DNA of 64,000 bases from Croceicoccus pelagius (GCF_001661915.1 NZ_LYWY01000039.1:496001-560000); one strand, 5' to 3'. Positions 1 to 9,865 are shown, numbered from the stretch's first letter. The notes: a model not told the origin generated them from the sequence alone. Numbers and translations are program-made.

Positions 1-1
1 G

Positions 2-595
2 ATCTGGTGCACGAAGACGATGAAGGGCGCCGTCATCGATCCGGGCGGGGATCTGCCGCGGATCAAGGATGCCATCGCCAAGGCGGGGATCACGCTGGAA
101 AAGGTGCTCGTCACCCACGGGCATCTCGATCACTGCGGCAACGCGGGCGTCTTCGCCAAGGAAATGGGCGTTCCGATCGAGGGGCCGGAGGAGGCTGACC
201 GGTTCTGGATCGCGCGGCTGGATGACGATGGACCGCGCTGGGGGATGGAGGCGAGCAGCTTTGAGCCTGACCGCTGGCTTCACCACGGTGACAAGGTCAC
301 GGTGGGCGAGCTGGAGCTCGATGTCGTGCATTGTCCCGGTCACACGCCAGGCCATGTCGTGTTCCATCACGCGCCCAGCCAGTTCGCGGTTGTGGGCGAC
401 GTTCTGTTCAAGGGTTCGATCGGGCGCACCGATTTCCCGATGAGCAATCACCAGGATCTTATCGATTCGATCACGCAGCGTCTGTGGCCGCTGGGCGACG
501 ACGTCACTTTCATTCCGGGCCACGGTCCGATCAGCACTTTTGGGGCAGAGCGGCAGACGAACCCCTTTGTTGCGGATATGGCACTCAAACAGTAG
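2..595 (+). CDS. MBL-fold metallo-hydrolase (glyoxalase II-like), 5' end outside window
   Basis: This is the C-terminal part of a metallo-beta-lactamase-fold hydrolase. The reading frame is open from base 2, and the residues before the first ATG at 20 (IWCTKT) match the start of the fold, so the true start lies left of the window. The zinc motif THGHLDH is at about 113-133, followed by CPGHTPGH near 334-357, the VGDVLF segment and a terminal PGHG. The family hydrolyses thioesters or related substrates with two metal ions in the cytoplasm; the substrate here cannot be told. The fold is clear, the exact activity is not. Confidence 0.88.
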   Translation: MWCTKTMKGAVIDPGGDLPRIKDAIAKAGITLEKVLVTHGHLDHCGNAGVFAKEMGVPIEGPEEADRFWIARLDDDGPRWGMEASSFEPDRWLHHGDKVTVGELELDVVHCPGHTPGHVVFHHAPSQFAVVGDVLFKGSIGRTDFPMSNHQDLIDSITQRLWPLGDDVTFIPGHGPISTFGAERQTNPFVADMALKQ

Positions 596-777
596 ACTGC
601 CCTTGCGCTAATCGCAGAAAACGCTATAGCGCGCGCCTTCGCCGCACCCCCCGTGCCGCAAAGCGCGCGCCCCGGTCCGCAGTGGGAAAGAACTTCCCGA
701 TGTGGGCTTGTGCCGTGCCGGAGGCTGGACTAGGGCGGCACGCAAAGATCGTCGTTATTGATTGAACAGGTGCCGAA

Positions 778-957
778 ATGGCTGTCCCCAAGAGAAAAGT
801 TTCGCCGTCCCGTCGCGGTATGCGTCGTGCCCATGATGCCCTCAAGGTCGAGGCGTTCCACGAATGCCCGAACTGTGGTGAGCTCAAGCGCCCGCACAAC
901 CTTTGCGACGCTTGCGGCCATTACAACGGGCGCGAGATCGTTTCCGTCGGGCTCTGA
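778..957 (+). CDS. rpmF: 50S ribosomal protein L32
   Basis: A 59-residue basic protein of the large ribosomal subunit. It begins [20 protein letters not shown], the standard L32 N-terminus, and carries the zinc-ribbon cysteines CPNCG and CDACG about 13 residues apart near the C-terminus. The gene lies 33 bases upstream of plsX on the same strand; rpmF-plsX-fabH is a widespread arrangement coupling ribosome and membrane-lipid synthesis. The start ATG is fixed by family length. Confidence 0.97.
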   Translation: MAVPKRKVSPSRRGMRRAHDALKVEAFHECPNCGELKRPHNLCDACGHYNGREIVSVGL

Positions 958-990
958 AGACCCGCACAGACACTTGCTAGGACGTAGACC

Positions 991-2037
991 ATGAGCTTGC
1001 CGCGTATCGCAATCGACGCGATGGGCGGCGATCATGGCGTTCGCGTCATGATCGAGGGTGCCGCGCTTGCGCGTCGGCGCCACGATCGCTTCAAGTTCCT
1101 TCTCGTCGGTGACGAGGAGCGGATCAAGCGTGCTCTGGAAAATCACCCGAACATGCGCGGCGCGTCGGAGATTCTCCACGCGCCCGAAGCCGTCTCGGGC
1201 GATGAAAAGCCGACCCAGGCCCTGCGCCGTGCCCGCAAGACCAGCATGGGCCTTGCGATCGACGCGGTGAAGAAGGGCGAGGCGGGAGCCGCCGTTTCGG
1301 GCGGCAATACCGGCGCGCTGATGGCGATGGCCAAGCTTTCGCTGCGCACGATGCCCGGCATCGACCGCCCGGCTCTTGCCGCACTGATGCCCACGCTGGG
1401 CGATACCGACATGGTCATGCTCGACCTTGGCGCGAACACCGATTGCGATGCCCGCAACCTGGTGCAGTTCGCGATCATGGGCGCGGCCTATTCGCGCATT
1501 GCCACGGGTCTTCCGGAACCGCGTGTGGCGCTGCTCAACATCGGGACCGAGGAGATCAAGGGCACCGATGTCCTGCGCGTCGCATCCGAAAAGTTGCGCG
1601 CTGCCGATCAGCGGCTGGCGATGAGCTTCGAAGGCTTCGTAGAGGCCGACAAGATCAACCGCGGCAGCGTCGACGTTGTCGTGACCGACGGGTTTTCGGG
1701 CAACATCGCCCTGAAGGCCGTCGAAGGCGCGGCGCGTTTCGTGACGGACCTTTTGAAAAGCGCGTTCCAGTCCTCGCTGCGTTCCAAGGTAGGTTTTCTC
1801 GTCAGCCGTCCGGCGACCGAGTTGCTGAAGCACCATCTGGATCCGAACAATCATAATGGCGCGGTTTTCCTCGGCCTCAACGGGGTCGTGGTGAAGAGCC
1901 ACGGTAGCGCCAATGCCAAGGGCGTGGCCAATGCCGTTGCGGTGACGGCGCGCCTGCTGGAGGAAGACCTGATCGAGCGTATTTCTGCCGACCTTGCGCG
2001 CGGCACCGAAGACAAGACAACGGAAGACGCCGCGTGA
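991..2037 (+). CDS. plsX: Phosphate acyltransferase PlsX
   Basis: PlsX converts acyl-ACP to acyl-phosphate, the acyl donor for the first acylation of glycerol-3-phosphate, as a peripheral membrane enzyme. The 348-residue product has the family's start ([11 protein letters not shown]), the [12 protein letters not shown] segment and a C-terminal [13 protein letters not shown] region, and is of normal length. It follows rpmF closely and its stop overlaps the fabH start codon (GTGA), so the two are probably translated together. Confidence 0.97.
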   Translation: MSLPRIAIDAMGGDHGVRVMIEGAALARRRHDRFKFLLVGDEERIKRALENHPNMRGASEILHAPEAVSGDEKPTQALRRARKTSMGLAIDAVKKGEAGAAVSGGNTGALMAMAKLSLRTMPGIDRPALAALMPTLGDTDMVMLDLGANTDCDARNLVQFAIMGAAYSRIATGLPEPRVALLNIGTEEIKGTDVLRVASEKLRAADQRLAMSFEGFVEADKINRGSVDVVVTDGFSGNIALKAVEGAARFVTDLLKSAFQSSLRSKVGFLVSRPATELLKHHLDPNNHNGAVFLGLNGVVVKSHGSANAKGVANAVAVTARLLEEDLIERISADLARGTEDKTTEDAA

Positions 2038-3023
2038 GCGACATGATCCGCCGTTCGGTCGTTCTCGGCTCTGGCTCGGCACTTCCCAAACGCTGCGTAA
2101 CGAACGCCGATCTGGCAGAGCAGGTCGAGACCAGCGACGATTGGATCGTCGAGCGGACCGGGATTCGTCAGCGTTACATCGCGGGTGAGGGGGAGACGAC
2201 CTCGACGCTCGCCGGCGATGCCTCGCGCAAGGCGATCGAGGCGGCTGGCCTGACCGCCGACGATATCGACATCATCGTGCTGGCCACCGCCACGCCAGAC
2301 CAGACGTTTCCGTCCACCGCCAGCAAGGTCCAGCATGACCTTGGCTGCAAGAACGCCTTTGCCTTCGACGTGGCGGCGGTCTGCTCGGGCTTTCTCTATG
2401 CGCTGGGTGCGGCAGATTCGCTGCTGCACCGGGGCATGGGCAAGCGCGCACTGGTGATCGGGGCCGAAACATTCAGCCGTATCCTCGACTGGGAAGACCG
2501 TACGACTTGCGTTCTTTTCGGCGACGGTGCGGGTGCGATGGTGCTGGAACTGCAGGAATTTCCCGCCAGCGAGGCAGCAACCGCGCGCGGCGTGATCGAG
2601 ACCAAGTTGCACACTGATGGCGAGCATAATTGCCTGCTCTATGTCGATGGCGGTCCGTCGACGACGCAGACCGTAGGCAAGCTGCGCATGAAGGGCCGCG
2701 AGGTTTTCCGCCATGCCGTGGTCAACCTCGCCAACGTGTTGACCGAAGTACTGGAAGGTACCGGCTACGAGGCTTCGCAGATCGACTGGGTCGTGCCGCA
2801 CCAGGCCAACGCCCGCATTCTCGATGCCACGGCGAAGAAGTTGGGCCTGCCCACCGAACGCATGGTCAAGACGGTCGAAATGCACGCCAATACGTCGGCG
2901 GCATCGGTACCGTTGGCCTATGACGTGGCGGTGCGCGACGGGCGAATCCAGCCCGGCGATCTCGTCATGCTCGAAGCCATGGGCGGCGGCTTCACCTGGG
3001 GCGCGAGCCTGCTGCGCGCCTGA
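2034..3023 (+). CDS. fabH: Beta-ketoacyl-ACP synthase III
   Basis: FabH condenses acetyl-CoA (or another acyl-CoA) with malonyl-ACP to start fatty acid synthesis. The 329-residue protein shows the catalytic triad in context: Cys in [11 protein letters not shown], His in VPHQANARI and Asn in HANTSAAS. It ends with the glycine-rich MGGGFTWGA segment. The GTG start at 2034 overlaps the plsX stop; an ATG at 2043 is an alternative. It completes the rpmF-plsX-fabH lipid-initiation cluster. Confidence 0.97.
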   Translation: MSDMIRRSVVLGSGSALPKRCVTNADLAEQVETSDDWIVERTGIRQRYIAGEGETTSTLAGDASRKAIEAAGLTADDIDIIVLATATPDQTFPSTASKVQHDLGCKNAFAFDVAAVCSGFLYALGAADSLLHRGMGKRALVIGAETFSRILDWEDRTTCVLFGDGAGAMVLELQEFPASEAATARGVIETKLHTDGEHNCLLYVDGGPSTTQTVGKLRMKGREVFRHAVVNLANVLTEVLEGTGYEASQIDWVVPHQANARILDATAKKLGLPTERMVKTVEMHANTSAASVPLAYDVAVRDGRIQPGDLVMLEAMGGGFTWGASLLRA

Positions 3024-3177
3024 TTGGGGCCGCGAATTAGACCCATTCTGACGCGAAATAGCCCGAAGGGGCGGAATGTGCCTGTTTTTGCCCGATTTTC
3101 AATTGTCGCTGCGCCGATGCTGTGAAATAGTGGCTGTCTGGGTCGCAGCTCGGGGGCAATAAAGGGGATAGGACAAA

Positions 3178-3474
3178 ATGCGTTCTGTCGGAACTCTCAC
3201 GCGTGCGGATCTTGCCGACGCCGTCCACCACAAGGTGGGTCTCAGCCGGTCCGATTCACTGACAATGGTGGAATCGATCCTGCGCCTGATGTGCGATGCC
3301 ATGTCTGATGGCGAAAACGTCAAAATCTCCGGTTTCGGAACGTTTCTCTTGCGCGACAAGGGCGAACGCATCGGCCGCAATCCCAAGACCGGCGTCGAAG
3401 TGCCGATCACGCCGCGCCGCGTGATGACCTTCCGCGCCAGCCAGATGCTGAAGGACCGCGTGAGCGGGGTCTAA
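3178..3474 (+). CDS. ihfA: Integration host factor alpha subunit
   Basis: A 98-residue HU/IHF-family DNA-bending protein. It has the expected alpha-helical N-terminus ([17 protein letters not shown]) and the DNA-binding arm with [21 protein letters not shown] and the proline-bearing [10 protein letters not shown] tip. IHF acts as an alpha/beta heterodimer that kinks DNA during transcription, replication and recombination. The gene has its own 154-base upstream gap and is followed 3 bases later by the MerR gene; this order is common in alphaproteobacteria. The beta subunit is not in the window. Confidence 0.93.
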   Translation: MRSVGTLTRADLADAVHHKVGLSRSDSLTMVESILRLMCDAMSDGENVKISGFGTFLLRDKGERIGRNPKTGVEVPITPRRVMTFRASQMLKDRVSGV

Positions 3475-3477
3475 GCG

Positions 3478-3972
3478 ATGAGTGACGGAACGCCTACGCA
3501 GGACAGTTTTTTCGAGGACGGGAAAGACCCGCAGGCGTTCCGCACGATCGGCGAGGTTTCGGCCGCTCTCGATATAAAGCCGCACGTGCTGCGCTATTGG
3601 GAAGAACAGTTCCCGATGCTGCGTCCTGTAAAGCGCAGCGGGGGCCGGCGTTACTACCGCCCCGGCGATGTCGAGCTTTTGCAGAAGATCGACCGCCTGC
3701 TCAATCAGGACGGCTATACGATCCGCGGTGCGGTCAAGGCGATCGAGGACGAGGGCAAGGCCCCGCCCAAACTCGCCGCCGCGCCTGCGCCTTCTGCCGA
3801 AATGGTCGAGAAGCTGCGCGGTGCGGTCCGCACGCTGGAGGAAAGCACCAGCGAAACCGCATCTGTCACGTCGGAGCTTGAGCCAGCACAAAGCCGGACG
3901 GAGGACGTCCTGCTCCATGCAAGGCTGCGATCCATCAGGGAAAAGCTGGCCGCGGCCCTGCTTCAGGGCTGA
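3478..3972 (+). CDS. MerR-family transcriptional regulator
   Basis: A 164-residue regulator. An N-terminal winged helix-turn-helix of MerR type spans about residues 22-90 ([22 protein letters not shown], then [17 protein letters not shown]). It is followed by an alanine/proline linker and a predicted helical dimerisation segment. No cysteine cluster or ligand domain is evident, so it is not an obvious metal sensor. It starts 3 bases after ihfA, so the two are probably cotranscribed, and ends tail to tail with the minus-strand phosphatase gene. The target genes are unknown. Confidence 0.88.
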   Translation: MSDGTPTQDSFFEDGKDPQAFRTIGEVSAALDIKPHVLRYWEEQFPMLRPVKRSGGRRYYRPGDVELLQKIDRLLNQDGYTIRGAVKAIEDEGKAPPKLAAAPAPSAEMVEKLRGAVRTLEESTSETASVTSELEPAQSRTEDVLLHARLRSIREKLAAALLQG

Positions 3973-4524
3973 TCAATTCGCCATTTCCGGGCCCAGCGTC
4001 GGGTCCAGATCGCGCGGACGCTTCAGGTCGACAAGACGGGCCTTCGCCCCATCGATTTCCGACCAGTCGTCGATATCGAATTCCAGCACAGCGAAAGCGC
4101 CGGTCGGAAACTTCACCGCCACCGTATCGCGCAGCGGTGAAGAGCCGTCGTCGGGCACATGGTCGAGCACTGCATCCTCAAGCCCAGGATTATGCGCGAC
4201 GAGCAGGATGCTGTCCTCGTCGCCTGCAAGATCGGTCAGAACGTCGAGAATCGAATCCGCCGTGGCGAGATAAAGGCGGCGGTCCTCCACCCGGTCCACC
4301 GGCGCGGCCTTGCCCATGGCGTCGAGCGCGATGTTCAGCGTTTCCTGAACACGGACGGCCGGGCTGGCCAGAATACGGTCGAACGGCGCGACCTTGGTCC
4401 CGATATAGCGGCCCATCGCCTCTGCCGCGCGGCGGCCCTTGGCATTGATACCGCGATCGAAGTCATAGCCTGCGGGCTGATGCTCTTCCGACTTCGCATG
4501 GCGCAGGAGACCCAGGCGTTTCAA
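3973..4524 (-). CDS. SixA-type histidine phosphatase
   Basis: A 183-residue member of the histidine phosphatase (phosphoglycerate mutase-like) superfamily. The catalytic motif is LLRHAKSE at residues 6-13, and the second active-site His lies in LLVAHNPGLED. SixA relatives dephosphorylate histidine phosphotransfer domains or small phosphoesters in the cytoplasm. Its start codon region overlaps the end of the upstream helicase gene by 4 bases, so the two form an operon. The substrate is not inferable. Confidence 0.85.
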   Translation of the reverse strand: MKRLGLLRHAKSEEHQPAGYDFDRGINAKGRRAAEAMGRYIGTKVAPFDRILASPAVRVQETLNIALDAMGKAAPVDRVEDRRLYLATADSILDVLTDLAGDEDSILLVAHNPGLEDAVLDHVPDDGSSPLRDTVAVKFPTGAFAVLEFDIDDWSEIDGAKARLVDLKRPRDLDPTLGPEMAN

Positions 4525-7310
4525 CCGTCGCTTTCCCTTACGTTTTCTTGATCTTTAGGCGTGGAACAGGAAACACCCCGCTGCAGCATTTGTAAAGCAT
4601 CGGCAAGTGTCGTGCGCGTGACAGGCGTTCCGTCGGGGAAAGCAGACAGCAGCCGAGTGGGAAACGCGGCGGACAGCACGACAAATGCGCCGCTGTCGTC
4701 GCGTGACCGGATCAGCCGCCCGAACGCCTGCGCCAGTCGTGCCCGGACGATGGCATCGTCGTGCGCCTGCCGGTCCGCCCGCTCGCCCCCGGATGCCGCG
4801 CGGCGGGCGCGGTGCAGGATCGACGGCTTGGGCCAGGGAACCTGCTCCATGACCACCAGGCGAAGAGAATCGCCCGGCACGTCAACCCCGTCGCGCAAGG
4901 CATCGGTGCCCAGCAGCGACGCGCGTGGATCGTCGCGAAAAATGTCGACCAGCGTGCCGGTGTCGATCGGGTCGACGTGCTGCGCGAACAGCGGCAGGCC
5001 CGAACGCGCCAGCCGGTCGGCGATGCGCGCATGGACCGCGCGCAAGCGGCGGATCGCGGTGAACAGGCCCAGAACGCCGCCGTCGCTTGCCTCGATCAGC
5101 TGGCCATAGGCGGCGGCAAGGCCGGCAATGTCGCCCTTCTTCACGTCGGTCACGATGATGACTTGCGCCTGACTGGCGTAGTCGAACGGGCTGGCCGCTT
5201 CGGAAATTCGCGGGTTCAGCCCGATCACCGACGCGCCGGAACGCGCAACGGCGCGCTCCCAGTCGGGACCTTCGGGCGAACGGTCGCACAGTGTCGCGCT
5301 GGTTTGCAGGACGCCGTGGGCCGGTTCCAGCACGGTCGCCGCAAAGGGGCGCATCGGGTCGAGCCAGCGGCGGTGGATGGCGATGTCAAACTCGCGCGCC
5401 TCGGCGCGTTCGACCGAGAGCCAGTCGACGAAATCGGGATCTGCCGGCCCGCCGAGCCGCGCCAGAAGCGCTTCCCATGCGGTCAACGCATCGATCCGCC
5501 ACGACAGCGAATGACGCGCGCCTTCGACGCGCTGACGGCCCTGTGGGTCCAGCCAGTCCGGCGGGTCCTCGAGTATCGCTTCCAATCGCGTGCCCAGCTT
5601 CATCAGCGGCTGGCGCACTGCGGCAAGCGCGTCACGGGCTTGTGATGCGGTCTCGATGAAGGGGCCGTCGAGGTCGACCGCCTCGGTCTCCAGCCCGTAA
5701 CCTGCCTCGCTCCCCGCTTCGTCTCGCGCGTATGTAACGCGGCGGACAGAGGCGAAGAGCTGTTCGAGAGGCCCCCACGGCTCGCCCTCGTTGATGCGGC
5801 CCAGCCAGCCGTCGGATGGCAGGCCGGATGCCGCCTCGCGCGCGGCAGCGATCGCCTGCTCGCCCTCTTCGTCATAGCTCGCGACATCGGCAAGGCGTGC
5901 GGCAAGGCCGCGCCTGCGGCCCTTGGATTTGCCTTCGGGACCGATGACCCAGCGGCGCATTTCGATCGCCTCGCTGCCCGACAGGGCGACGGCGAAGGTC
6001 GAATCTGCAGCGTCGAACAAGTGGTGGCCTTCGTCGAAAACGATGCGGCTGGGGCGCTGCTGTCCCTCTCGCTCGCCACCTCGCGCCGCGTGCACCATGA
6101 CGAGCGCGTGGTTCGCGATGACGAGATCGGCATTTGCGGACTGGCGCGCGGCGCGTTCGATGAAGCACTTCTTGTAATGGGGGCAGGCGGCATAGACGCA
6201 TTCGCCGCGCCGGTCGGTCAGTGCGGCAAGCCCGCGCCTGCGGAACAATGTCGGCAGCCAGCCGGGCAGGTCCCCGCCGACCATGTCGCCATCCTCGCTA
6301 TAGGCAGCCCAGCGCGCCACCAGTTGCGCGAAGATGCCCGCGCGGTTCTGGAAGCCCCCTTGCAGAGCATCTTCGAGATTCAGCAGGCAGAGGTAGTTTT
6401 CGCGCCCCTTGCGAACGACAACGGCGGGCGTCTGGCGTTCCACACCGTTTGCATCCGGCCCCGAATCCGGCCAAGCGCGGCGGCTTTCCCGGCGCAGCTG
6501 GCGTTGCAGCGCCTTGGTATAAGTAGAGACCCAGACTGTGCCTTCCGCCGCCTGCGACCAGAGCGAGGCGGGCGCGAGGTAGCCCAGCGTCTTGCCGACC
6601 CCGGTCCCGGCCTGCGCCAGCACCATGTTCGGGCGGCCCTTTTCGGGGCGCGGGGCAAAGACGTGTGCAGCTTCTTGCGCATAGTCGCGCTGGCCATCGC
6701 GCCTTTCCGATCCTTCGCCGGTCAGCGTGTCGAGCCGAATCGCAATATCATCGGGATCAAGCGCGACATGCTTGGGCTGGGCGCGGGGTGGGAGTTCCTC
6801 CCACTCGGGCAGCCTGGCAAACAGCCAGCGTTCGGCGCGCTCCGGCTTGCGGACATGGGGCGCGAGGATACCGGACCATGGCCACTTCTGTCGGGCCAGC
6901 GATTGCAGAACCGACCATGCGCCTTCGCGTTCGGGCCAGTCCTCGGCCTCGCAATGTTCAGACAGGCGTGCGGCGGCGCGGGCGAGCAGGATGGGCACTT
7001 CGCCTTCGTGTTCCGGCAAGGGCAGGTCGAGCGCCTGTGCCAGCCCCTTCGGCGTCGGCACGACAAAGCGCGCCGGATGGACGAAGGCATAGAATTCGAG
7101 AAGGTCCAGCCCCGACAATTCGGGATAACCGAGGCGGCTGGCCACCAACGGCGCGTTCAGCATCAGCAGCGGGGTTTCCGCGGCTGCCATGATCGCTTCC
7201 CCGCGCGAAAGAGCGCGCACGTTACCGCCTGCATCCGACAGCCAGCAGCCCGAATGACTGGCATGCAGCGCGGGCAGCGGCACGGGTTGCGGAAGGGGGG
7301 CGGACGCCAT
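4521..7310 (-). CDS. Rad3/DinG-family ATP-dependent DNA helicase
   Basis: A 929-residue superfamily 2 helicase. Walker A is AQAGTGVGKTLGYLAP, the Walker B/DEAH-type box is VFDEGHHLF, and four cysteines of an XPD-like Fe-S domain are visible (YLCLLN, GECVYAACPHYKKC). About 230 residues precede the helicase core; they show no exonuclease motif that I recognise. Such enzymes unwind 5'-3' and remove R-loops or damaged structures. It is longer than E. coli DinG. The start used gives MASAPLPQP; internal Met codons further in are possible. It is translationally coupled to the phosphatase gene. Confidence 0.88.
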   Translation of the reverse strand: MASAPLPQPVPLPALHASHSGCWLSDAGGNVRALSRGEAIMAAAETPLLMLNAPLVASRLGYPELSGLDLLEFYAFVHPARFVVPTPKGLAQALDLPLPEHEGEVPILLARAAARLSEHCEAEDWPEREGAWSVLQSLARQKWPWSGILAPHVRKPERAERWLFARLPEWEELPPRAQPKHVALDPDDIAIRLDTLTGEGSERRDGQRDYAQEAAHVFAPRPEKGRPNMVLAQAGTGVGKTLGYLAPASLWSQAAEGTVWVSTYTKALQRQLRRESRRAWPDSGPDANGVERQTPAVVVRKGRENYLCLLNLEDALQGGFQNRAGIFAQLVARWAAYSEDGDMVGGDLPGWLPTLFRRRGLAALTDRRGECVYAACPHYKKCFIERAARQSANADLVIANHALVMVHAARGGEREGQQRPSRIVFDEGHHLFDAADSTFAVALSGSEAIEMRRWVIGPEGKSKGRRRGLAARLADVASYDEEGEQAIAAAREAASGLPSDGWLGRINEGEPWGPLEQLFASVRRVTYARDEAGSEAGYGLETEAVDLDGPFIETASQARDALAAVRQPLMKLGTRLEAILEDPPDWLDPQGRQRVEGARHSLSWRIDALTAWEALLARLGGPADPDFVDWLSVERAEAREFDIAIHRRWLDPMRPFAATVLEPAHGVLQTSATLCDRSPEGPDWERAVARSGASVIGLNPRISEAASPFDYASQAQVIIVTDVKKGDIAGLAAAYGQLIEASDGGVLGLFTAIRRLRAVHARIADRLARSGLPLFAQHVDPIDTGTLVDIFRDDPRASLLGTDALRDGVDVPGDSLRLVVMEQVPWPKPSILHRARRAASGGERADRQAHDDAIVRARLAQAFGRLIRSRDDSGAFVVLSAAFPTRLLSAFPDGTPVTRTTLADALQMLQRGVSCSTPKDQENVRESDG

Positions 7311-7381
7311 GCTTTCCAGATAGGGAAGCGAAGCGACAAGGCCAATGCGCTCGCCGGGCTTAACCCCCGACGATCAGCGGT

Positions 7382-8011
7382 TCACGCAGCGCGCACGGGC
7401 GTCGGTTCGGGGGCATCGGCATTGACGCAGCAATCGCAGTCCGAAACGTCGAGCGTCAGGTGTGCAGTGACCTGTGCGTCAATCTCGTCGCCGAAGTCCG
7501 ATTCGAGCGAGCGGCGAACCAGCTTTGCAATGACAGCAGGAGCGTCGTGACCGGTGTGGTCCTTGCCGTGAACGAAACCCGACACGTGCATCCATTGATG
7601 CATCAGGTGCGCGGCCATGTTTACGCGGTCGCCTGCGTCCATGCACAGCGCCACGAACCATCGCGCGGTGCGGATCGGAAGAGTTCCGAGGCGCGTCCGG
7701 CCGATGACGGGATGCGCGCTTTCGGGACCGTCCATGTCTTCGACCGAAATCGCCAGATCGAGCGTGTGGTCTGCCGTCTTGCCGCATTCACGGCCGTGGA
7801 CGATGCGGTCCCAGATCTGGAGGCCGTCCATGTCCTTCACGCCGCCATGCAGGCTCTGCCAGCCGGCAAAGCCATAGTCGGCCTGGCGGACGGAACCGCC
7901 GAAGCCGGGACTGCTGACAGCCTTGCGCAACAGGATCACGCTGTCCTTGATGAAGCGTTCCTCGGCGTCGGTGGCGCCGGTGATCTCGTGCAGTTGAACA
8001 TCGACAGTCAT
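7382..8011 (-). CDS. Unknown protein with degenerate metzincin-like HQxxHxxGxxH motif
   Basis: A 209-residue protein of unrecognised family. Residues 138-148 read HQWMHVSGFVH, which fits the metzincin zinc signature HExxHxxGxxH except that the catalytic Glu is Gln (codon CAA). Around it lie hydrophobic helix MAAHLMHQW and the segment GKDHTGHDAPAVIAKLV. The C-terminus has a DCDCC cluster. No signal peptide is seen. The start at 8011 (MTVDVQ) was chosen because upstream residues look non-coding; Met at 8035 is possible. It could be an inactive or altered metalloprotease-like protein; this is inference. Confidence 0.6.
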   Translation of the reverse strand: MTVDVQLHEITGATDAEERFIKDSVILLRKAVSSPGFGGSVRQADYGFAGWQSLHGGVKDMDGLQIWDRIVHGRECGKTADHTLDLAISVEDMDGPESAHPVIGRTRLGTLPIRTARWFVALCMDAGDRVNMAAHLMHQWMHVSGFVHGKDHTGHDAPAVIAKLVRRSLESDFGDEIDAQVTAHLTLDVSDCDCCVNADAPEPTPVRAA

Positions 8012-8091
8012 GATAGGCCAACGCCTCTTCCGCATCGGGAGTTCCACCCGACTCACAAGATTTACTTTAGCGAAGAATGGAAAACGCCCGA

Positions 8092-8892
8092 TTAACACCA
8101 GCCGCTGCGATGGCCCTGCCACCTTTCGGCAAGGCCTTCGGCAACCAGAATATCGCCCAGCGACTGGCCGCCGCGCGTGATGCGGCGAAGCTTGCGGCCA
8201 TAGCGGTCGGTCTCTTCAGGACCGGATTCGAGACTGAAGGGACCGTCGTTCAGAAGTTGCAGCAAACGCTGCGTCGCGGCGCGGCCCAGTACGAGTTCGC
8301 GGTCGCATTGCGGATTCGAAATTTCCGGCGTGTTGATGTCCAGCACGCGGATCTTGTCGCCCGCGAACCAGATCGTATCGCCGTCGACGACGCAGTTGTG
8401 ACGGTTGCCGCCGTCGCAGATGCCAAAGCGGGCCGAAAGGGTGTCTTCGGGGCCTGCGACGGGGGCGGTGAGGGCGGTTGTGAACTCCCGCTCCTGAAAC
8501 AGATCAAGGCCCGGGATGCCGAAACGCAGGACGAGGCCGAAGGCGATGAGGCACAGCGATGCGGCGAGTATGGCAAAGCCCAGCCAGCCGCCGTTCTTCT
8601 TTGCATTGCTGGCGAAACGCATTCGTCCTCTCGGTTCGTCGAAGTGCAGGGGGGAGTGGACTTTCGGCCGTTTGGCCGGTCGGGGGCTGGGCTTGTTCTG
8701 GCTGACAGGCTTGCTCTGGCTGACAGGCTTGGCCTTTGCCTGCCGTTTCGCCTTTCCGTCTGGTTGGTCCTTCGTTTTCTCGCCGCCGTAGATCTTTGCC
8801 AGCATGGTCCCTCTCCGTGGCGCTCGAAAGGGGATGATCTTCCCATCCTTGTCCTTCAGCGGCGTCGACCGGAACGGTTTCCTGAAGCTCAC
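8092..8892 (-). CDS. Membrane-anchored thermonuclease (SNase-like) protein
   Basis: A staphylococcal-nuclease-fold protein of about 266 residues. A Lys/Pro/Gln-rich basic N-terminal region is followed by one membrane segment (WLGFAILAASLCLIAFGLVL) and then the SNase domain with VVDGDTIWFAGDKIRVLDINTPE and a later TDRYGRKLRR. The active-site Asp/Arg/Glu positions look preserved, so it may cleave nucleic acid outside the membrane. The GTG start at 8892 overlaps the crtB stop (GTGA), which ties it to the carotenoid operon; an internal ATG at 8805 is the alternative start. Confidence 0.75.
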   Translation of the reverse strand: MSFRKPFRSTPLKDKDGKIIPFRAPRRGTMLAKIYGGEKTKDQPDGKAKRQAKAKPVSQSKPVSQNKPSPRPAKRPKVHSPLHFDEPRGRMRFASNAKKNGGWLGFAILAASLCLIAFGLVLRFGIPGLDLFQEREFTTALTAPVAGPEDTLSARFGICDGGNRHNCVVDGDTIWFAGDKIRVLDINTPEISNPQCDRELVLGRAATQRLLQLLNDGPFSLESGPEETDRYGRKLRRITRGGQSLGDILVAEGLAERWQGHRSGWC

Positions 8893-9857
8893 GCAGCAGC
8901 CTTTCGGGCGCGCTCCTCGAAGTCGCGGCGGGTGAGGGGGCGGGCTTCGGCCTCTTGCGCGCAAGATGCGGGCGGCGCGCGCAGGCTGGCGGCGCCTGCT
9001 CCGAAGACGTGGCCCAATTTTTCGAAGCGGCTGGTGAAGGCGCGGTGGTCCCAGCCGTGGACGCCGGCTTTCTCCACCTTGCGCGCGATGGATCCGTAGA
9101 TGCCCGTCGCCGACAGGATCGCCCAGCGGCAGCGCAGCGGCAGCCGTGCGGCACCGATGCGGGCCGACGCTTCATAGGCGCGGGCCATCAGGCAGGCATC
9201 GTGGACCATGGCGACGAGTTCGGCGCGATACATCGGTTTCATGTGCTGGCCCGGCGCAATGTCGGCCTCCACCAGCCATTCGACCGGCAGATAACAGCGG
9301 CCCGCTGCGTCATCTTCCCATAAGTCGCGCACGATATTGGCAAGCTGGAAAGCAATACCGAGGTCGCATGCGCGGTCGAGCGTGTCTGCGTCTTGGTCCG
9401 GCACACCCATGACCTTGGCCATCATCACGCCGACCGCACCTGCCACGTGGTAGCAGTACTGCAGCATGTCGGCCTCGCTACGCGGCCTCCAGTCGTCGGC
9501 ATCGAGGGCAAAGCCTGCGATCACGTCGTCACACATGGCGGCGGTGAGCCCGCATTCCTGCGCGACAACTGCCAGCCCGTCGAACGAGGCATCGCCCGTT
9601 TCGGCGCCTGCCAGCGCCAGTGCGGTGCGTTCGCGGATCGTGGCGAGGCGTGCCGCGGCATCCGACTGGTCGCCCAGTTCGCCGCCCATGTCCTGCGCGT
9701 CGGCAAGGTCGTCGGCCGCGCGGCACCAGGCATAGAGCAGCCAGACACGTTCCCGCGTCACGCGGTCGAACAGCATCGAGGCGGCGGCAAAGCTCTTCGA
9801 TCCGTGCGCGATCGTATTGCGGGCGTGGGCAACCAGTTCGTCGCGGCTTTTCGGCAA
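8889..9857 (-). CDS. crtB: Phytoene synthase
   Basis: CrtB condenses two geranylgeranyl diphosphates head to head to phytoene, the first carotenoid step. The 322-residue protein has both Asp-rich Mg-diphosphate sites of the squalene/phytoene synthase family: CRAADDLADAQD and LANIVRDLWEDDAAGRCYLP. It begins 8 bases after crtI on the minus strand and its stop overlaps the start of the nuclease gene, so it sits mid-operon. Confidence 0.96.
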   Translation of the reverse strand: MPKSRDELVAHARNTIAHGSKSFAAASMLFDRVTRERVWLLYAWCRAADDLADAQDMGGELGDQSDAAARLATIRERTALALAGAETGDASFDGLAVVAQECGLTAAMCDDVIAGFALDADDWRPRSEADMLQYCYHVAGAVGVMMAKVMGVPDQDADTLDRACDLGIAFQLANIVRDLWEDDAAGRCYLPVEWLVEADIAPGQHMKPMYRAELVAMVHDACLMARAYEASARIGAARLPLRCRWAILSATGIYGSIARKVEKAGVHGWDHRAFTSRFEKLGHVFGAGAASLRAPPASCAQEAEARPLTRRDFEERARKAAA

Positions 9858-9865
9858 AGTTCGTC

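Noticed and set aside
730-2082. Long open frame on the minus strand across rpmF and plsX
   Set aside because: It is the antisense shadow of well-identified genes; the product is Arg/His/Gly-rich with no family resemblance.
6021-7550. 509-codon plus-strand frame opposite the DinG-like helicase
   Set aside because: Antisense to a clear helicase with all motifs; composition typical of GC-rich shadow translation.
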